Positions 17,694 through 27,651 of a stretch of DNA of 46,351 nt are shown here, piece by piece. Source of the stretch: Psychromonas sp. B3M02. GTDB lineage: Bacteria; Pseudomonadota; Gammaproteobacteria; Enterobacterales; Psychromonadaceae. A program made the position numbers and the translations under genes. Under the pieces are notes generated by a model, which made no database searches, had not been told where the DNA came from, and was given only the letters and a program-made list of their open reading frames with translations. Location of the stretch: NCBI RefSeq assembly GCF_003318165.1, contig NZ_QOCB01000034.1, forward strand, positions 1 to 46,351, read 5' to 3'. The first letter of the stretch is position 1. Each line of letters opens with the position of its first letter.

Positions 17694-18824
17694 TTAACCC
17701 ACAATCGCTAACAACACACCCGCAGCTACAGCACTACCCAGTACCCCAGCTACGTTTGGTCCCATCGCATGCATGAGTAGGAAGTTATGTGGATTAGCTT
17801 CTAAGCCAACTTTATTCGCTACACGTGCGGCCATCGGTACCGCAGAAACACCTGCTGCACCAATCAGAGGGTTAATTGGACTTTTCGAGAAACGCCCCAT
17901 GCCTTTTGCCATTAAGACTCCAGATGCAGTCCCAATTGAGAAGGCTACTGCGCCTAAGCCTAAAATACCTAAGGTTTCTAAGTTTAAGAACTTATCAGCA
18001 GACAATTTAGAACCAACACCTAAGCCTAGGAAAATAGTCACGATGTTAATCAGCTCGTTTTGTGCTGTAGAGCTTAAACGATCCACTACACCAGACTCAC
18101 GCATTAAGTTACCTAAACAGAACATGCCAACTAGTGGCGTTGCAGCAGGTAAAAATAGAATAGTCATAAACAATACCGCCAGTGGGAAAATGATTTTTTC
18201 CTTTTTACTCACTGGGCGTAGCTGTTCCATTTTAATCTGGCGCTCTTCAGGTGTTGTTAATGCACGCATAATAGGCGGTTGGATAATCGGAACCAAGGCC
18301 ATGTATGAGTATGCAGCAACCGCAATCGCGCCCAACAGATCAGGGGCTAATTTAGAGGCTAAGAAAATAGCTGTAGGTCCATCTGCACCACCAATAATGG
18401 CAATCGCTGAAGCATCCGCCAAGCTAAACTCAAACCCAGGTACTAAGTTTAATAAAATCGCACCAAATAACGTCGCAAAAATACCAAACTGCGCTGCAGC
18501 CCCTAAGAATAATGTCTTAGGGTTTGCGATAAGCGCACCAAAATCAGTTAACGCCCCAACCCCCATAAAGATGATTAATGGGAAAATTCCCGTTTCAATC
18601 CCGATATGGTAGATGTAATAAAGCATGCCACCTTCATCATTAAAACCAGCATTTGGGATATTCGCTAAAATAGCACCAAACCCAATAGGTAATAGTAATA
18701 AAGGCTCAAACTTACGCGCGATGGCTAGGTACAATAACAAAGCCCCTACCGCCATCATCACTAGCTCGGGCCACTGGAAATTTGCAATCCCAGTATCTGC
18801 CCATAGTGTCATTAATCCATTCAC
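17694..18824 (-). CDS. oadB: Oxaloacetate decarboxylase beta subunit, sodium pump
   Basis: OadB is the integral membrane subunit that decarboxylates carboxybiotin and couples this to export of Na+. The protein is almost wholly hydrophobic, with the family motifs [33 protein letters not shown] (conserved Asp) and a C-terminal [25 protein letters not shown] start it at GTG 18824, which has AAGGA seven bases upstream. This leaves ten bases after the oadA stop. An earlier in-frame TTG (18842) would overlap oadA and has no comparable site. Last gene of oadGAB. Confidence 0.96.
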   Translation of the reverse strand: MNGLMTLWADTGIANFQWPELVMMAVGALLLYLAIARKFEPLLLLPIGFGAILANIPNAGFNDEGGMLYYIYHIGIETGIFPLIIFMGVGALTDFGALIANPKTLFLGAAAQFGIFATLFGAILLNLVPGFEFSLADASAIAIIGGADGPTAIFLASKLAPDLLGAIAVAAYSYMALVPIIQPPIMRALTTPEERQIKMEQLRPVSKKEKIIFPLAVLFMTILFLPAATPLVGMFCLGNLMRESGVVDRLSSTAQNELINIVTIFLGLGVGSKLSADKFLNLETLGILGLGAVAFSIGTASGVLMAKGMGRFSKSPINPLIGAAGVSAVPMAARVANKVGLEANPHNFLLMHAMGPNVAGVLGSAVAAGVLLAIVG

Positions 18825-18834
18825 GTTATCTTCC

Positions 18835-20631
18835 TTAACCAATTAAGAACAATGATTCGCCTACAGCAACCGCATCACCTTCGCGGATATTGACTGCTTG
18901 CACTGTGCCTGATTTAGGCGCACGTATCTCTGTTTCCATTTTCATCGCTTCCATGATCAATAAAACGTCACCTTCATTAACCTGATCACCAACTTTTGAC
19001 AGTACTTTAAAGATATTACCCGCTAAAGGTGCAGGTACATCTTCGCCTACTCCCGTTGTGGCAACTGGCGCGGCAGGAGCTGAACCTGATGATGTTGTTT
19101 GAAGCGCAGCACCATTCGCTTTAACTGGCGCAATACCATCAATACTGCCTTCTGGGCCAACTTGTACTGTATATAATTGACCATCAACTGAAACAGAATA
19201 AGCCTCTGGCTCTTTCGCTGTTGACGCGACCATCATATCGTCTGCACTTGGTACAGGTTCAAAGGCATCTGGGTTATTACGGTTCTCTAGGAATTTCAAA
19301 CCAATCTCAGGGAATAGCGCATAAATCAATGCGTCATCCACTTCGTTCTCAGCAACTTTAATGCCTTTTTCTGTTGCTAACTTCTTGAATTCTGCTTCAA
19401 TAGAGGCCATTTCTGGTGCGATATTATCAGCAGGACGACAAGTAATGGCACTCGCTCCATCTAATACTTTTGCTTGCAGTTCAGTATTAACGGCAGCAGG
19501 CGTTGCTCCGTACTCGCCCTTTAATACACCAGCGGTTTCTTTCGTGATGTTTTTGTAACGCTCACCCATTAATACGTTAATAACCGACTGTGTACCTACA
19601 ATTTGCGACGTTGGAGTTACTAGTGGAATAAAGCCTAGATCTTCACGGACGCGTGGGATCTCTTTTAATACTTCATCCATTTTATCGCCAGCACCTTGCT
19701 GTTTAAGCTGGCTTTCCATGTTAGTTAACATGCCACCAGGTACTTGCGCTAATAAAATACGAGGATCAACCCCTTTTAATTCGCCTTCGAACTTAACGTA
19801 CTTTTTACGTACTTCGCGGAAGTAAGAAGAGATATCTTCTAATTGATGCAGATCTAACCCAGTATCACGTGCAGTGCCTTCCACAATAGAAACCAGTGTT
19901 TCTGTTGGTGAATGACCGTAAGTCATACTCATTGATGAGATCGCTGTATCGATAATATCAACACCTGAATCGATCGCTTTTTGTTGTGTAGCAACACTTA
20001 ATCCAGTTGTTGCATGGCAATGTAACGCTAATGGAATATCAGTACAGGCTTTAATTTTGGTTACTAGCTCTTCTGCCACATAAGGCTTTAATAGGCCGGC
20101 CATATCTTTAATACAGATAGAGTGAGAACCCATATCTTCAAGACGTTTTGCCATATCTACCCAACCATCAATAGTATGAACAGGGCTGGTCGTGTATGAC
20201 AGCGTACCTTGTGCATGTGCGCCAACTTCGATTGCTGATTTAATCGCCGTATCAAAGTTACGAAGATCGTTCATCGCATCAAAGATACGGAAAACATCAA
20301 CGCCATTAGTATGTGCACGTTCAACAAATTTTTGCACCACATCGTCAGCGTAATGACGGTAACCTAATAGGTTTTGTGCTCTTAATAGCATTTGTTGTGG
20401 TGTATTAGGCATCGCTGCTTTTAAAGCGCGAATACGATCCCAAGGATCTTCACCTAAATAACGAATACATGAATCAAAAGTAGCGCCGCCCCATGTCTCT
20501 AAAGACCAGTAACCTACTTTATCTAGTTTCTCTGCAATGGGTAGCATATCGTCAATGCGCATGCGTGTTGCAAATAATGATTGGTGTGCATCACGTAACA
20601 CAACTTCTGTGATTGCTAGAGGCTTAGACAT
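18835..20631 (-). CDS. oadA: Oxaloacetate decarboxylase alpha subunit (carboxyltransferase and biotin carrier)
   Basis: OadA transfers the carboxyl group of oxaloacetate to its own biotin, yielding pyruvate. Order: carboxyltransferase TIM barrel (about 1-300, beginning [19 protein letters not shown]; conserved metal-site residues in CHATTGLS), the PYC/OadA domain (about 300-470), a Pro/Ala linker (about 500-525), and a biotinyl domain with EAMKMETEI, biotin on Lys at about 564. The ATG at 20631 (598 residues) is preceded by AAAGGAG with a nine-base spacer. Upstream in-frame codons reach back to the oadG stop but lack a site. Middle gene of oadGAB. Confidence 0.97.
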   Translation of the reverse strand: MSKPLAITEVVLRDAHQSLFATRMRIDDMLPIAEKLDKVGYWSLETWGGATFDSCIRYLGEDPWDRIRALKAAMPNTPQQMLLRAQNLLGYRHYADDVVQKFVERAHTNGVDVFRIFDAMNDLRNFDTAIKSAIEVGAHAQGTLSYTTSPVHTIDGWVDMAKRLEDMGSHSICIKDMAGLLKPYVAEELVTKIKACTDIPLALHCHATTGLSVATQQKAIDSGVDIIDTAISSMSMTYGHSPTETLVSIVEGTARDTGLDLHQLEDISSYFREVRKKYVKFEGELKGVDPRILLAQVPGGMLTNMESQLKQQGAGDKMDEVLKEIPRVREDLGFIPLVTPTSQIVGTQSVINVLMGERYKNITKETAGVLKGEYGATPAAVNTELQAKVLDGASAITCRPADNIAPEMASIEAEFKKLATEKGIKVAENEVDDALIYALFPEIGLKFLENRNNPDAFEPVPSADDMMVASTAKEPEAYSVSVDGQLYTVQVGPEGSIDGIAPVKANGAALQTTSSGSAPAAPVATTGVGEDVPAPLAGNIFKVLSKVGDQVNEGDVLLIMEAMKMETEIRAPKSGTVQAVNIREGDAVAVGESLFLIG

Positions 20632-20663
20632 ATTCACTTGCTCCTTTATTAATTTCTTGTCCA

Positions 20664-20918
20664 TTATGCTGATTGTGCTTTACGGTATTGTTGCACTGCT
20701 GAGGTAATAGCAGCAATGACTTGTGGGTTAACCTGAGTGTCACTCGCTGTAGGAACAGCAGGTGCTTTTCTTTGTGGGGTTGCAACAGGTTTATCTGCAG
20801 GGATGTATTTCGCCATTAACGTAATACAAATAAATAATAACCCTAAAAACAAATAAACAAATGCCATACCAAGACCCAGTAACATTAAAGCAGTAACTAA
20901 AGAGCCTGAAATATCCAT
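20664..20918 (-). CDS. oadG: Oxaloacetate decarboxylase gamma subunit
   Basis: OadG is the small membrane subunit that holds alpha and beta together and binds zinc through its polar tail. The 84 residues have one transmembrane helix (about 8-36), a Pro/Ala-rich linker and an amphipathic tail ending [17 protein letters not shown] precedes the ATG. It is the first gene of the oadGAB operon; the promoter must lie in 20919-21150. Confidence 0.92.
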   Translation of the reverse strand: MDISGSLVTALMLLGLGMAFVYLFLGLLFICITLMAKYIPADKPVATPQRKAPAVPTASDTQVNPQVIAAITSAVQQYRKAQSA

Positions 20919-21487
20919 AGACGTATCCTTATCCTTTTATAAATATCCAACTTGACCGATGACAACTACAAAAGTGAATATTTATTCAATTAATGTATAT
21001 TTTATGTCGCGATAAAGTGGACTTTGAATACCTGCCAGAATCTGTTCCGATTTAGTAATAATGAATCATTAATAAGTTATTTAATTAAATTAACTCATTA
21101 ATATATATCACTATTAATAAAATATTATCCGGCAGCAGTTTATTGTACTGGTTTGGCCTATAAAATGAAAGTCAACGAAGTTGACCCACTAAGCAGAGTT
21201 GAGATTTAAAGTGCACTATTTAATGTTATTTCTAGGTATTTTATGCTGCACATTTCCTATATAAAACATGACTTAATTTGCAATCAAACTAAATAAACAT
21301 GCAGTTATCCTAAATAAAAAACAGGCTGGAAAATAAAGGTAATAAAAGCGCTCAAGCAATTTATAAAAAACATCAAAAAGTATAAAGAATATAAATAAAT
21401 ACAGGGATTTAATGGGAAAGCAAAAATTGAATTATAATTCGGATTTATTGAATAAATATTATGTGAAATAGTAGGAAAATAAAGAAA
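20919..21487. other. Intergenic region between oadG and the tRNA cluster
   Basis: There is no credible gene in these roughly 570 bases. The right part of the oadG promoter region is extremely AT-rich (21050-21120). A 6-bp palindromic pair (GTCAAC, three bases, GTTGAC) lies near 21174-21188. The tRNA transcript from the right should end here, but I see no strong hairpin with a T-run. Confidence 0.5.
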
Positions 21488-21564
21488 TGGTGCGGGTGAA
21501 GGGATTCGAACCCCTGACCGCCTGGTTCGTAGCCAGGTACTCTATCCAGCTGAGCTACACCCGC
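21488..21564 (-). tRNA. tRNA-Arg (anticodon ACG), copy 3 of the transcript
   Basis: A 77-base cloverleaf with encoded CCA. The acceptor GCGGGTG pairs with CACCCGC, the anticodon stem CTGGC/GCCAG frames the ACG loop, and the T arm GGTTCGAATCC is canonical. The ACG wobble A is normally converted to inosine by TadA to read CGU/CGC/CGA. Its sequence is identical to the next two copies. Confidence 0.98.
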
Positions 21565-21644
21565 ATTGGTGTTTAATATTATTGGGAATAATATTAATAA
21601 AGCTCTAAAAACAAAAAAACTTACCAAAGGTAAGCCTTAAAGAA

Positions 21645-21721
21645 TGGTGCGGGTGAAGGGATTCGAACCCCTGACCGCCTGGTTCGTAGCCAGGTACTCT
21701 ATCCAGCTGAGCTACACCCGC
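21645..21721 (-). tRNA. tRNA-Arg (anticodon ACG), copy 2
   Basis: Identical in all 77 bases to the copy at 21488-21564, including encoded CCA. The 80-base spacer contains a short hairpin TTACCAAAGGTAA. Confidence 0.98.
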
Positions 21722-21784
21722 CGCGATATTCTTTTGTTTTTATTCAATTCTTAAGCTCACCGTCTTTTCGTGCAAATAGAAAGA

Positions 21785-21861
21785 TGGTGCGGGTGAAGGG
21801 ATTCGAACCCCTGACCGCCTGGTTCGTAGCCAGGTACTCTATCCAGCTGAGCTACACCCGC
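21785..21861 (-). tRNA. tRNA-Arg (anticodon ACG), copy 1
   Basis: Third identical 77-base copy with encoded CCA, 18 bases downstream of tRNA-Ser in the direction of transcription. Confidence 0.98.
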
Positions 21862-21879
21862 TTTAAGAATCTACAAGAA

Positions 21880-21972
21880 TGGCGGTGGAGGAGGGATTCG
21901 AACCCTCGAACAGGCTATAAACCCGTTACTCCCTTAGCAGGGGAGCGCCTTCGGCCACTCGGCCACCCCACC
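21880..21972 (-). tRNA. tRNA-Ser (anticodon GCU)
   Basis: A 93-base class II tRNA with the long variable arm typical of serine tRNAs, anticodon GCT in CCCCTGCTAAGGGAG, discriminator G and encoded CCA. It decodes AGC/AGU. It is the first gene of the tRNA-Ser-(tRNA-Arg)x3 transcript, and the csrA-serV-arg order is conserved in gammaproteobacteria. Confidence 0.97.
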
Positions 21973-21990
21973 GTCGTCTTGTTGGCGCAC

Positions 21991-22018
21991 ATATTACTGT
22001 CTTATGAAAACAAGTCAA
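21991..22018 (-). promoter_or_regulatory. Strong stable-RNA promoter of the tRNA cluster
   Basis: On the minus strand TTGACT (22013-22018) and TAATAT (21991-21996) are separated by 16 bases, preceded by an A-rich tract that could act as an UP element. A GC-rich discriminator (GTGCGCC) follows, typical of stringently controlled stable-RNA promoters. The tRNA-Ser 5' end is about 18 bases downstream of the -10. Confidence 0.8.
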
Positions 22019-22340
22019 ACTTTTTTTGAAGAAAAAGTTTCGCTTGCTTGCTAATTAAACAAAGTGTTGCTTTTTTAGGTTAAATGGAGTGTTTTTAAGC
22101 AGTCTGAAAACAGGTTTTATTATTAAAGCAGTGTAACTAAGTTAAGCATCACTCCCAAAAATTCGATTTAAAAGCCCAGTAATAACTAAAAACAGCGGAA
22201 ATAATTAAAGAAAGCGACAATGAATAGCGCAACACATTTAAGTTTGCCCTAAAAGTCATGGAAAATACTGAAAGGAATTAAACCGCTAACGTAAATGAAT
22301 GCTAAATAAAGCCTAAAATGAAAAACGAGGTTAAAAAGAA

Positions 22341-22495
22341 ATCGCAGAGCTCTTCCGCTCATGGTAATAGGCTATAGCCTAATTCGCCCAGCGGCCCAAA
22401 ATCAAAACCAACACACAAAATACTGCAGGCTGAAGCCAGCGCCCCAAGTTCAAAAGATGTTACGTAAGTTGTGTATATAAACGAAAAGAAAAGGA
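22341..22495. repeat. 155-bp direct repeat, unit 1 (complete)
   Basis: First of a set of direct repeats starting ATCGCAGAG and ending near AAAAGGA. Each unit contains the perfect palindrome AGGCTATAGCCT, a shorter inverted repeat GGCTGAAGCC and the palindrome TTACGTAA. Two related sub-blocks (CAGCGGCCCAAG and CAGCGCCCCAAG) suggest that the unit itself arose by an internal duplication. The stretch 21973-22340 before it holds the tRNA promoter and otherwise no recognisable feature. Confidence 0.85.
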
Positions 22496-22640
22496 ATCGC
22501 AGAGTTCTTCCGCATATGGCACTAGGCTATAGCCTAATTAGCCCAGCGGCCCAAGGTCAAAACCAACACACAAAATACTGCAGGCTGAAGCCAGCGCCCC
22601 AAGTTCAAAACCAACACACAAGATACCTCAGACTAAAGCA
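22496..22640. repeat. 155-bp repeat, unit 2 left part, interrupted
   Basis: Matches unit 1 up to about 22610 and then diverges. A degenerate sub-repeat (CCAACACACAAGATACCTCAG instead of the usual ending) leads into a different element. The right part of a unit resumes near 22999, so the array was split by, or recombined around, the intervening 22641-22998 segment. Confidence 0.75.
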
Positions 22641-22998
22641 GGAACCAATACTCTTAACAATGACCTTATAGCATTACGGTAACAACTCATCGCCGTAGCG
22701 TTTTCCCAAATGCTTTATTACTTTTAGTAAAGCCAAACAGGACGTTTGGCTTAGGCTCGTTTGGTACAGGGATGTGCCATAAGAGCCGGTACGTTATAAA
22801 AGTAATAAAGAATTTGGATGAGAAAATGATTCGGTGCCAGTTTCTTTGCCTACTTTCTTTTCTGGTAAAAGAAAGTCGTGTCGCCGACATGGCGAAAACA
22901 CTGCTAGTAAATATCAAACAGCCTAGACGAACGTAGATGAGCCAAATACAACAGGTCAAGACTTAAAATCAAAACAAGCGACTTAGGGACAGCATTCC
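22641..22998. repeat. Hairpin-rich intergenic element inside the repeat array
   Basis: About 350 bases with several exact inverted repeats: GCCAAAC/GTTTGGC (22732-22750, five-base loop), ACTTTCTTTT/AAAAGAAAGT (about 22852-22876) and TCGCC/GGCGA (about 22881-22895). The AGTAATAAAG-type sequence also occurs on both strands. No coding potential is convincing. It looks like a dispersed repeat or a structured RNA, but I cannot name a family. Confidence 0.5.
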
Positions 22999-23096
22999 AA
23001 GATAAAAACCAACACACAAAATACTGCAGGCTGAAGCCAGCGCCCCAAGTTCAAAAGATGTTACGTAAGTTGTGTATATAAACGAAAAGAAAAGAA
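22999..23096. repeat. 155-bp repeat, right part of an interrupted unit
   Basis: Resumes the unit from the CCAACACACAAAATACTGCAG block to the AAAAGAAAAG end, in the same orientation and nearly identical to unit 1. Confidence 0.8.
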
Positions 23097-23251
23097 ATCG
23101 CAGAGTTCTTCCGCTTATGGCACTAGGCTATAGCCTAATTAGCCCAGCGGCCCAAGATAAAAACCAACACTCAAAATACTGCAGGCTGAAGCCAGCGCCC
23201 CAAGTTCAAAAGATGTTACGTAAGTTGTGCATATAAACGAAAAGAAAAGGA
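23097..23251. repeat. 155-bp direct repeat, unit 3 (complete)
   Basis: Complete unit, exactly 155 bases from one ATCGCAGAG to the next, with only scattered substitutions relative to unit 1. Confidence 0.85.
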
Positions 23252-23290
23252 ATCGCAGAGCTCTTCCGCCCATGGTAATAGGCAGTCGTC
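23252..23290. repeat. 155-bp repeat, truncated last unit
   Basis: Begins ATCGCAGAGCTCTTCCGC and follows the unit for about 35 bases, then departs into unrelated sequence before csrA. Confidence 0.7.
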
Positions 23291-23468
23291 TTTCGCTCAG
23301 CGCCAAAGGTCGAGGGTCAAAGCCGAGGTCAAAACCAACCAAACAAAAAACAACAGACATAAAAAAAGAGCTAATTAGCTCTTCTTTTCAAAAATCATGT
23401 TTATTACTGTTAATAGCGGCTTTTAGCCTCTATGCACAAAAGTAACAGGCAACAGGTTAAAAACTTAC

Positions 23469-23651
23469 TTAACTGGCTGTTGCGTTCTTTTCTGCTTGAA
23501 TGCGCATGTAGATCTCTTCACGGTGAACAGATACGTCTTTTGGCGCATTTACACCAACGCGTACTTGATTACCTTTAACACCTAATACTGTCACAGTCAC
23601 GTTGTCACCGATCATTAGCGTTTCGCCAACACGGCGGGTCAAAATTAGCAT
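23469..23651 (-). CDS. csrA: Carbon storage regulator CsrA
   Basis: CsrA (RsmA) is a dimeric RNA-binding protein that binds GGA motifs in mRNA leaders, repressing or stabilising translation. It controls central carbon flow, motility and biofilm. The 60 residues have the standard [16 protein letters not shown] start, the Arg4-containing first strand and the [11 protein letters not shown] segment with the RNA-contacting Arg44. It stands downstream of the aspartate kinase gene and upstream of the tRNA cluster, as in many gammaproteobacteria. Confidence 0.99.
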   Translation of the reverse strand: MLILTRRVGETLMIGDNVTVTVLGVKGNQVRVGVNAPKDVSVHREEIYMRIQAEKNATAS

Positions 23652-23702
23652 ATTTAAGCTCCTAAATTATTCGATTGAATATATTGATTAATCAGTATGG
23701 CT

Positions 23703-23742
23703 CATAACACAGTAAAAATACCATTTATTTTACTGTGTTATG
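23703..23742. promoter_or_regulatory. Perfect 15-bp inverted repeat between lysC and csrA
   Basis: CATAACACAGTAAAA and TTTTACTGTGTTATG pair perfectly over 15 bases with a ten-base loop, beginning eight bases after the aspartate kinase stop. Neither strand has a T-run after the stem, so it is not a textbook terminator. It may be a processing or stability hairpin, or a binding site in front of csrA. Confidence 0.6.
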
Positions 23743-23749
23743 ACATAGT

Positions 23750-24982
23750 TTATTTTTCTTGCTTTGGTTCAGTCTCAAGCTCAAATGCTTTGTGTAAAGC
23801 ACGTACAGCCAATTCTAAATACTTACTATCTACTAATACTGAGATTTTAATTTCAGAAGTAGCAATTTGATGCATGTTGATCCCTTCAGCACCTAATGTT
23901 TCAAACATTTTTTGTGCAACACCAGGATGATTCCACATACCTACACCAACGATAGATACTTTAGCAATTTCGTTATTACCTTGTACTGAATCTGCACTTA
24001 ACTTAGTACATACTACATTTAATAGTTTCGTTGCTTCTTCGTAATCATCACGGTGTACAGTGAAAGTAAAATCAGTTTTACCATCACCTAGTGTGTTTTG
24101 CACAATCATATCTACATCAATGTTGGCAGCACCAATAGGAGAAAGAATTTGAGCAGCAATGGTTGGCTGATCCGGCACACCAGATAAAGTTAAACGCGCT
24201 TCATCACGGTTGAATGCGATGCCAGAGATAACAGGAGATTCCATTTTATTTTCCTCGTAACTAATTAACGTACCACCACCATCTTTAAAACTAGAAAGTA
24301 CACGTAGTGGCACGTTGTATTTTCCTGCAAATTCTACAGAGCGGATCTGTAATACCTTAGCGCCTAAGCTAGCCATTTCTAACATCTCTTCAAAAGTGAT
24401 GCTATCAAGACGACGTGCATTTGGCTCAACACGTGGGTCAGTAGTATATACGCCATCAACATCAGTATAGATCTGACATTCATCGGCTTTTAATGCAGCG
24501 GCAATGGCGACTGCTGAAGTATCACTACCACCACGACCTAATGTGGTGATGTTGTTATCTTCACTACGACCTTGGAAACCAGCAACAACCACTACTTTAC
24601 CCGCTTTTAAATGTTTCTGAAGGTTCTCAGTCTCAACATTTAAAATACGTGCTTTAGAGTGACTTGCATCCGTTTTCATGCGAATTTGATCACCGGTCAT
24701 TGATACTGCTTCAACGTCTAGGTTATGCAACGCCATTGATAATAATGCAATGGTCGTTTGCTCACCAGTTGTTAACAGCACATCCATTTCACGTGCACTT
24801 GGTTTCTCAATAAACTCTTTTGCTAAGGCAATTAAACGGTTTGTTTCACCTGACATTGCAGATAAAACAACCACTACATCATGACCCGCTTCTCTCGTTG
24901 CTTTGACTTTATCCGCAACCGCTTTAATACGCTCAACAGTACCAACTGAAGTACCGCCATATTTTTGAACTATCAGTGCCAT
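23750..24982 (-). CDS. lysC: Aspartate kinase with two ACT domains
   Basis: Aspartate kinase phosphorylates L-aspartate, the committed step towards lysine, threonine, methionine and diaminopimelate. The 410 residues form a monofunctional enzyme: kinase domain with VQKYGGTSVG (5-14), the TTLGRGGSDTSAVAIA motif and YTDVDGVYTTDPR, then two C-terminal ACT domains (about 265-405) for feedback inhibition. Length and features fit the class found next to alaS and csrA in Vibrio and Pseudomonas. I see no lysine riboswitch in the 41 bases separating it from alaS, so it is probably co-transcribed with alaS. The symbol is by class; paralogues may exist elsewhere. Confidence 0.93.
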   Translation of the reverse strand: MALIVQKYGGTSVGTVERIKAVADKVKATREAGHDVVVVLSAMSGETNRLIALAKEFIEKPSAREMDVLLTTGEQTTIALLSMALHNLDVEAVSMTGDQIRMKTDASHSKARILNVETENLQKHLKAGKVVVVAGFQGRSEDNNITTLGRGGSDTSAVAIAAALKADECQIYTDVDGVYTTDPRVEPNARRLDSITFEEMLEMASLGAKVLQIRSVEFAGKYNVPLRVLSSFKDGGGTLISYEENKMESPVISGIAFNRDEARLTLSGVPDQPTIAAQILSPIGAANIDVDMIVQNTLGDGKTDFTFTVHRDDYEEATKLLNVVCTKLSADSVQGNNEIAKVSIVGVGMWNHPGVAQKMFETLGAEGINMHQIATSEIKISVLVDSKYLELAVRALHKAFELETEPKQEK

Positions 24983-25023
24983 CTCATTTCCTTGCTATAC
25001 TCACGGGTATAGACTCCAAATTC

Positions 25024-27651
25024 TTACAAACGTTCGGTTAACCATGGGTTAACTAACGCTAATGCATCTTTTAAAGCAGCTGGGTTGTTTCCGCCAGCCA
25101 TCGCCATATCTGGACGGCCGCCACCTTTACCACCAACAGGAACAGCAACAACATTCACTAATTCACCTGCTTTTACTTTTCCAATTAGGTCTTTAGTCAC
25201 ACCAACCACTAGGCTAACTTTATCGTCACCTACGGTTGTTGCTAATACCACAACACCTGATTGTAGTTTGTTCTTCATCTCATCAACGCTAGTGCGTAAT
25301 GATTTAGGGTCTACCCCTTCCATATGAGCAACAACAACTTTTACGCCATTCACGTCAACGGCTTGGTCAGTTAGATTAGAGCCAGCCTCGCTAGCCATTT
25401 TCGCTTTTAATTGTGCTAACTCTTTCTCTAGTGCTTTATTACGCTCTAACGTACTTAGGATTTTTTCACCTAATGTGAAAGTATCACCTTTAACTAGATC
25501 ACAAGCCTTGTTGAATTGCTCTCGAAGATTTTGTAATACGTCACTCGCTGCATCACCAACAGCCGCTTCAATACGACGTACACCAGCAGCCGTACCTGCT
25601 TCAGATGTGATAAGGAATAAGCCCATATCACCAGTACGTTTAGCATGTGTACCACCACAAAGTTCAACTGAGAAGTCGCCCATTGTCACAACACGCACCA
25701 TGTCATCGTACTTCTCTCCAAATAGAGCCATTGCACCGCTCTCTTTAGCTTGATCAATGTCCATCAGCTGAGTTACTACTTCAAAGTTATCGCGAATCGC
25801 TTGGTTAACTAAGTAAGTCACTTTGTTTAATGTGTCAGTTGACAGCGCTTCAAAGTGAGAAAAATCAAAACGTAATTTCTCAGCATCACATAATGAACCT
25901 TTCTGCGTAACATGCTCACCTAACGTTTCACGTAATGCAGCGTGTAATAGATGCGTTGCAGAGTGATGTAAGGCAATTGCTTTACGACGGTCAGCTTCTA
26001 CGTGTGCTTGCAGCGTATCACCGACCGTTAATGTACCAGTGCTTAAGTAACCAATGTGTAGGAATGCATCACCTGATTTTTTAGTATCAGTAACCACAAA
26101 TTTTGTATCGCCGAATGTTAATACACCAGCATCACCGACTTGACCGCCCGATTCAGCGTAAAATGGTGTTTGCGATAAAATAACTTGCGCGTTATCACCT
26201 TCAGCTAAGGTTTGTACAAACTCACCTTGTTTAATTAACGAAGCAACAGTACCTTCAGCTTCTAAAGTTTGGTAACCAAGAAACTCAGTTTTATCTTCAA
26301 CTTTTAAAACATCGTTGTAATCTTTACCGAAGTTATTCGCTTGTTGAGCACGTGTACGTTGCTCAGTCATTGCTGCATCAAAACCATCTTGGTCGATAGT
26401 TAATTCACGCTCACGTGCGATATCTGCCGTTAAATCAGCAGGGAAACCGTAAGTATCGTACAGTTTGAATACAAGATCACCAGGAATAACAGAGCCAGTT
26501 AACGCTTCTAATTCGTTATCCAAGATTTGCAGACCACGCTCTAGTGTTTTACCGAACTGCTCTTCTTCTAAACGTAATATTTTTTCTACAAACTCACGTT
26601 GTTTTTCAAGTTCAGGGTACGCTTGACCCATTTGGTTAATCAGCTCTTCGTAAACTTTATAGAAGAATACACCCTGTGCGCCTAACTTATGCCCATGGCG
26701 AACAGCACGACGAATAATACGACGTAATACATAACCACGCCCTTCGTTAGAAGGCATGACACCGTCACAGATTAAGAAACCACATGAACGAATATGGTCA
26801 GCCACTACGCGTAAAGATTTATCTTCAAGATCTTTTGCACCAGTGACGTCCGCTACTTTTTTGATCAGGCCTTGGAAAAGGTCGATATCGTAGTTTGAAT
26901 GACCATTTTGGATGATCGCAGAAATACGCTCAAGACCCATACCAGTATCAACAGATTGTTTTGGTAAGTTTTCCATGGTGCCATCAGCAAGACGATTGTA
27001 TTGCATGAATACTAGGTTCCAGATTTCAATGAAACGATCGCCATCTTCTTCTGGAGAACCTGGAGGACCACCCCAAATATGCTCACCGTGATCATAGAAA
27101 ATCTCTGAACAAGGACCACAAGGTCCTGTATCACCCATTGACCAAAAGTTATCTGATTCAAATTTTTTCTCAGGTGATTTATCACCGATACGGATAATTT
27201 TATCTTCTGGTACGCCGATTTTATCAGCCCATAATGAAAATGCTTCATCGTCACTTTCGTAAACTGTTACTAACAGTTTTTCTTTTGGAATCTTCAACTC
27301 TTCTGTTAAGTATTCCCACGAGAATGCAATGGCTTGCTCTTTGAAGTAATCACCAAAGCTAAAGTTACCTAACATTTCAAAGAAAGTATGGTGACGCGCA
27401 GTGTAACCCACGTTATCTAAATCGTTATGTTTACCACCAGCACGTACACAGCGTTGGCTTGAAGTTGCACGCGTGTAAGATCTTGTTTCAGAACCTAAAA
27501 AAGTATCCTTAAATTGGTTCATCCCTGCATTTGTAAATAGCAGCGTCGGGTCATTATCAGGAACAAGTGAACTGCTGCTCACTGTCTGATGCCCTTTTTT
27601 ACCAAAGAAGTCCATGAATCCTTGGCGAATATCAGAGGTCGATTTAGTCAT
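25024..27651 (-). CDS. alaS: Alanyl-tRNA synthetase
   Basis: AlaRS charges tRNA-Ala and edits mischarged serine and glycine. The 875 residues contain the class II aminoacylation core (1-about 460; [38 protein letters not shown]), the editing domain with [12 protein letters not shown] and CGGTHA zinc-site residues, and the C-terminal C-Ala domain ending in the [15 protein letters not shown] glycine-rich motif. recA-recX, which precede alaS in many relatives, are absent upstream here. Confidence 0.99.
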   Translation of the reverse strand: MTKSTSDIRQGFMDFFGKKGHQTVSSSSLVPDNDPTLLFTNAGMNQFKDTFLGSETRSYTRATSSQRCVRAGGKHNDLDNVGYTARHHTFFEMLGNFSFGDYFKEQAIAFSWEYLTEELKIPKEKLLVTVYESDDEAFSLWADKIGVPEDKIIRIGDKSPEKKFESDNFWSMGDTGPCGPCSEIFYDHGEHIWGGPPGSPEEDGDRFIEIWNLVFMQYNRLADGTMENLPKQSVDTGMGLERISAIIQNGHSNYDIDLFQGLIKKVADVTGAKDLEDKSLRVVADHIRSCGFLICDGVMPSNEGRGYVLRRIIRRAVRHGHKLGAQGVFFYKVYEELINQMGQAYPELEKQREFVEKILRLEEEQFGKTLERGLQILDNELEALTGSVIPGDLVFKLYDTYGFPADLTADIARERELTIDQDGFDAAMTEQRTRAQQANNFGKDYNDVLKVEDKTEFLGYQTLEAEGTVASLIKQGEFVQTLAEGDNAQVILSQTPFYAESGGQVGDAGVLTFGDTKFVVTDTKKSGDAFLHIGYLSTGTLTVGDTLQAHVEADRRKAIALHHSATHLLHAALRETLGEHVTQKGSLCDAEKLRFDFSHFEALSTDTLNKVTYLVNQAIRDNFEVVTQLMDIDQAKESGAMALFGEKYDDMVRVVTMGDFSVELCGGTHAKRTGDMGLFLITSEAGTAAGVRRIEAAVGDAASDVLQNLREQFNKACDLVKGDTFTLGEKILSTLERNKALEKELAQLKAKMASEAGSNLTDQAVDVNGVKVVVAHMEGVDPKSLRTSVDEMKNKLQSGVVVLATTVGDDKVSLVVGVTKDLIGKVKAGELVNVVAVPVGGKGGGRPDMAMAGGNNPAALKDALALVNPWLTERL

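Noticed and set aside
17773-18846. Long plus-strand frames (279 and 73 codons) opposite oadB
   Set aside because: They are antisense shadows of the clearly recognised oadB gene, caused by its codon pattern.
21008-21210. Possible ends of a decayed insertion sequence (AAAGTGGAC near 21013 and GTTGACCCACT near 21183)
   Set aside because: The inverted match is short and broken, and there is no transposase remnant or target duplication between or beside them.
21445-22029. Open frames of 60 and 81 codons across the tRNA genes
   Set aside because: They are read through tRNA-Arg and tRNA-Ser sequence and are not proteins; the repeated stretch in them is the tRNA itself.
22341-23290. A CsrB-like RNA sponge for CsrA encoded by the repeats next to csrA
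   Set aside because: CsrB-type RNAs carry many GGA motifs in hairpin loops; each unit here has only about one GGA per strand, so the idea is not supported.
22341-23290. CRISPR array
   Set aside because: The units are 155 bases long with no alternation of short repeats and unique spacers, and there are no cas genes.
22471-23445. Several 66-90 codon frames across the 155-bp repeats and the hairpin element
   Set aside because: They follow the repeat units on both strands, have no consistent start signals and resemble the spurious hypothetical proteins often predicted in repeats.
24983-25023. Lysine riboswitch ahead of the aspartate kinase gene
   Set aside because: Only 41 bases separate it from alaS, containing one 6-bp hairpin, far too short for that riboswitch.
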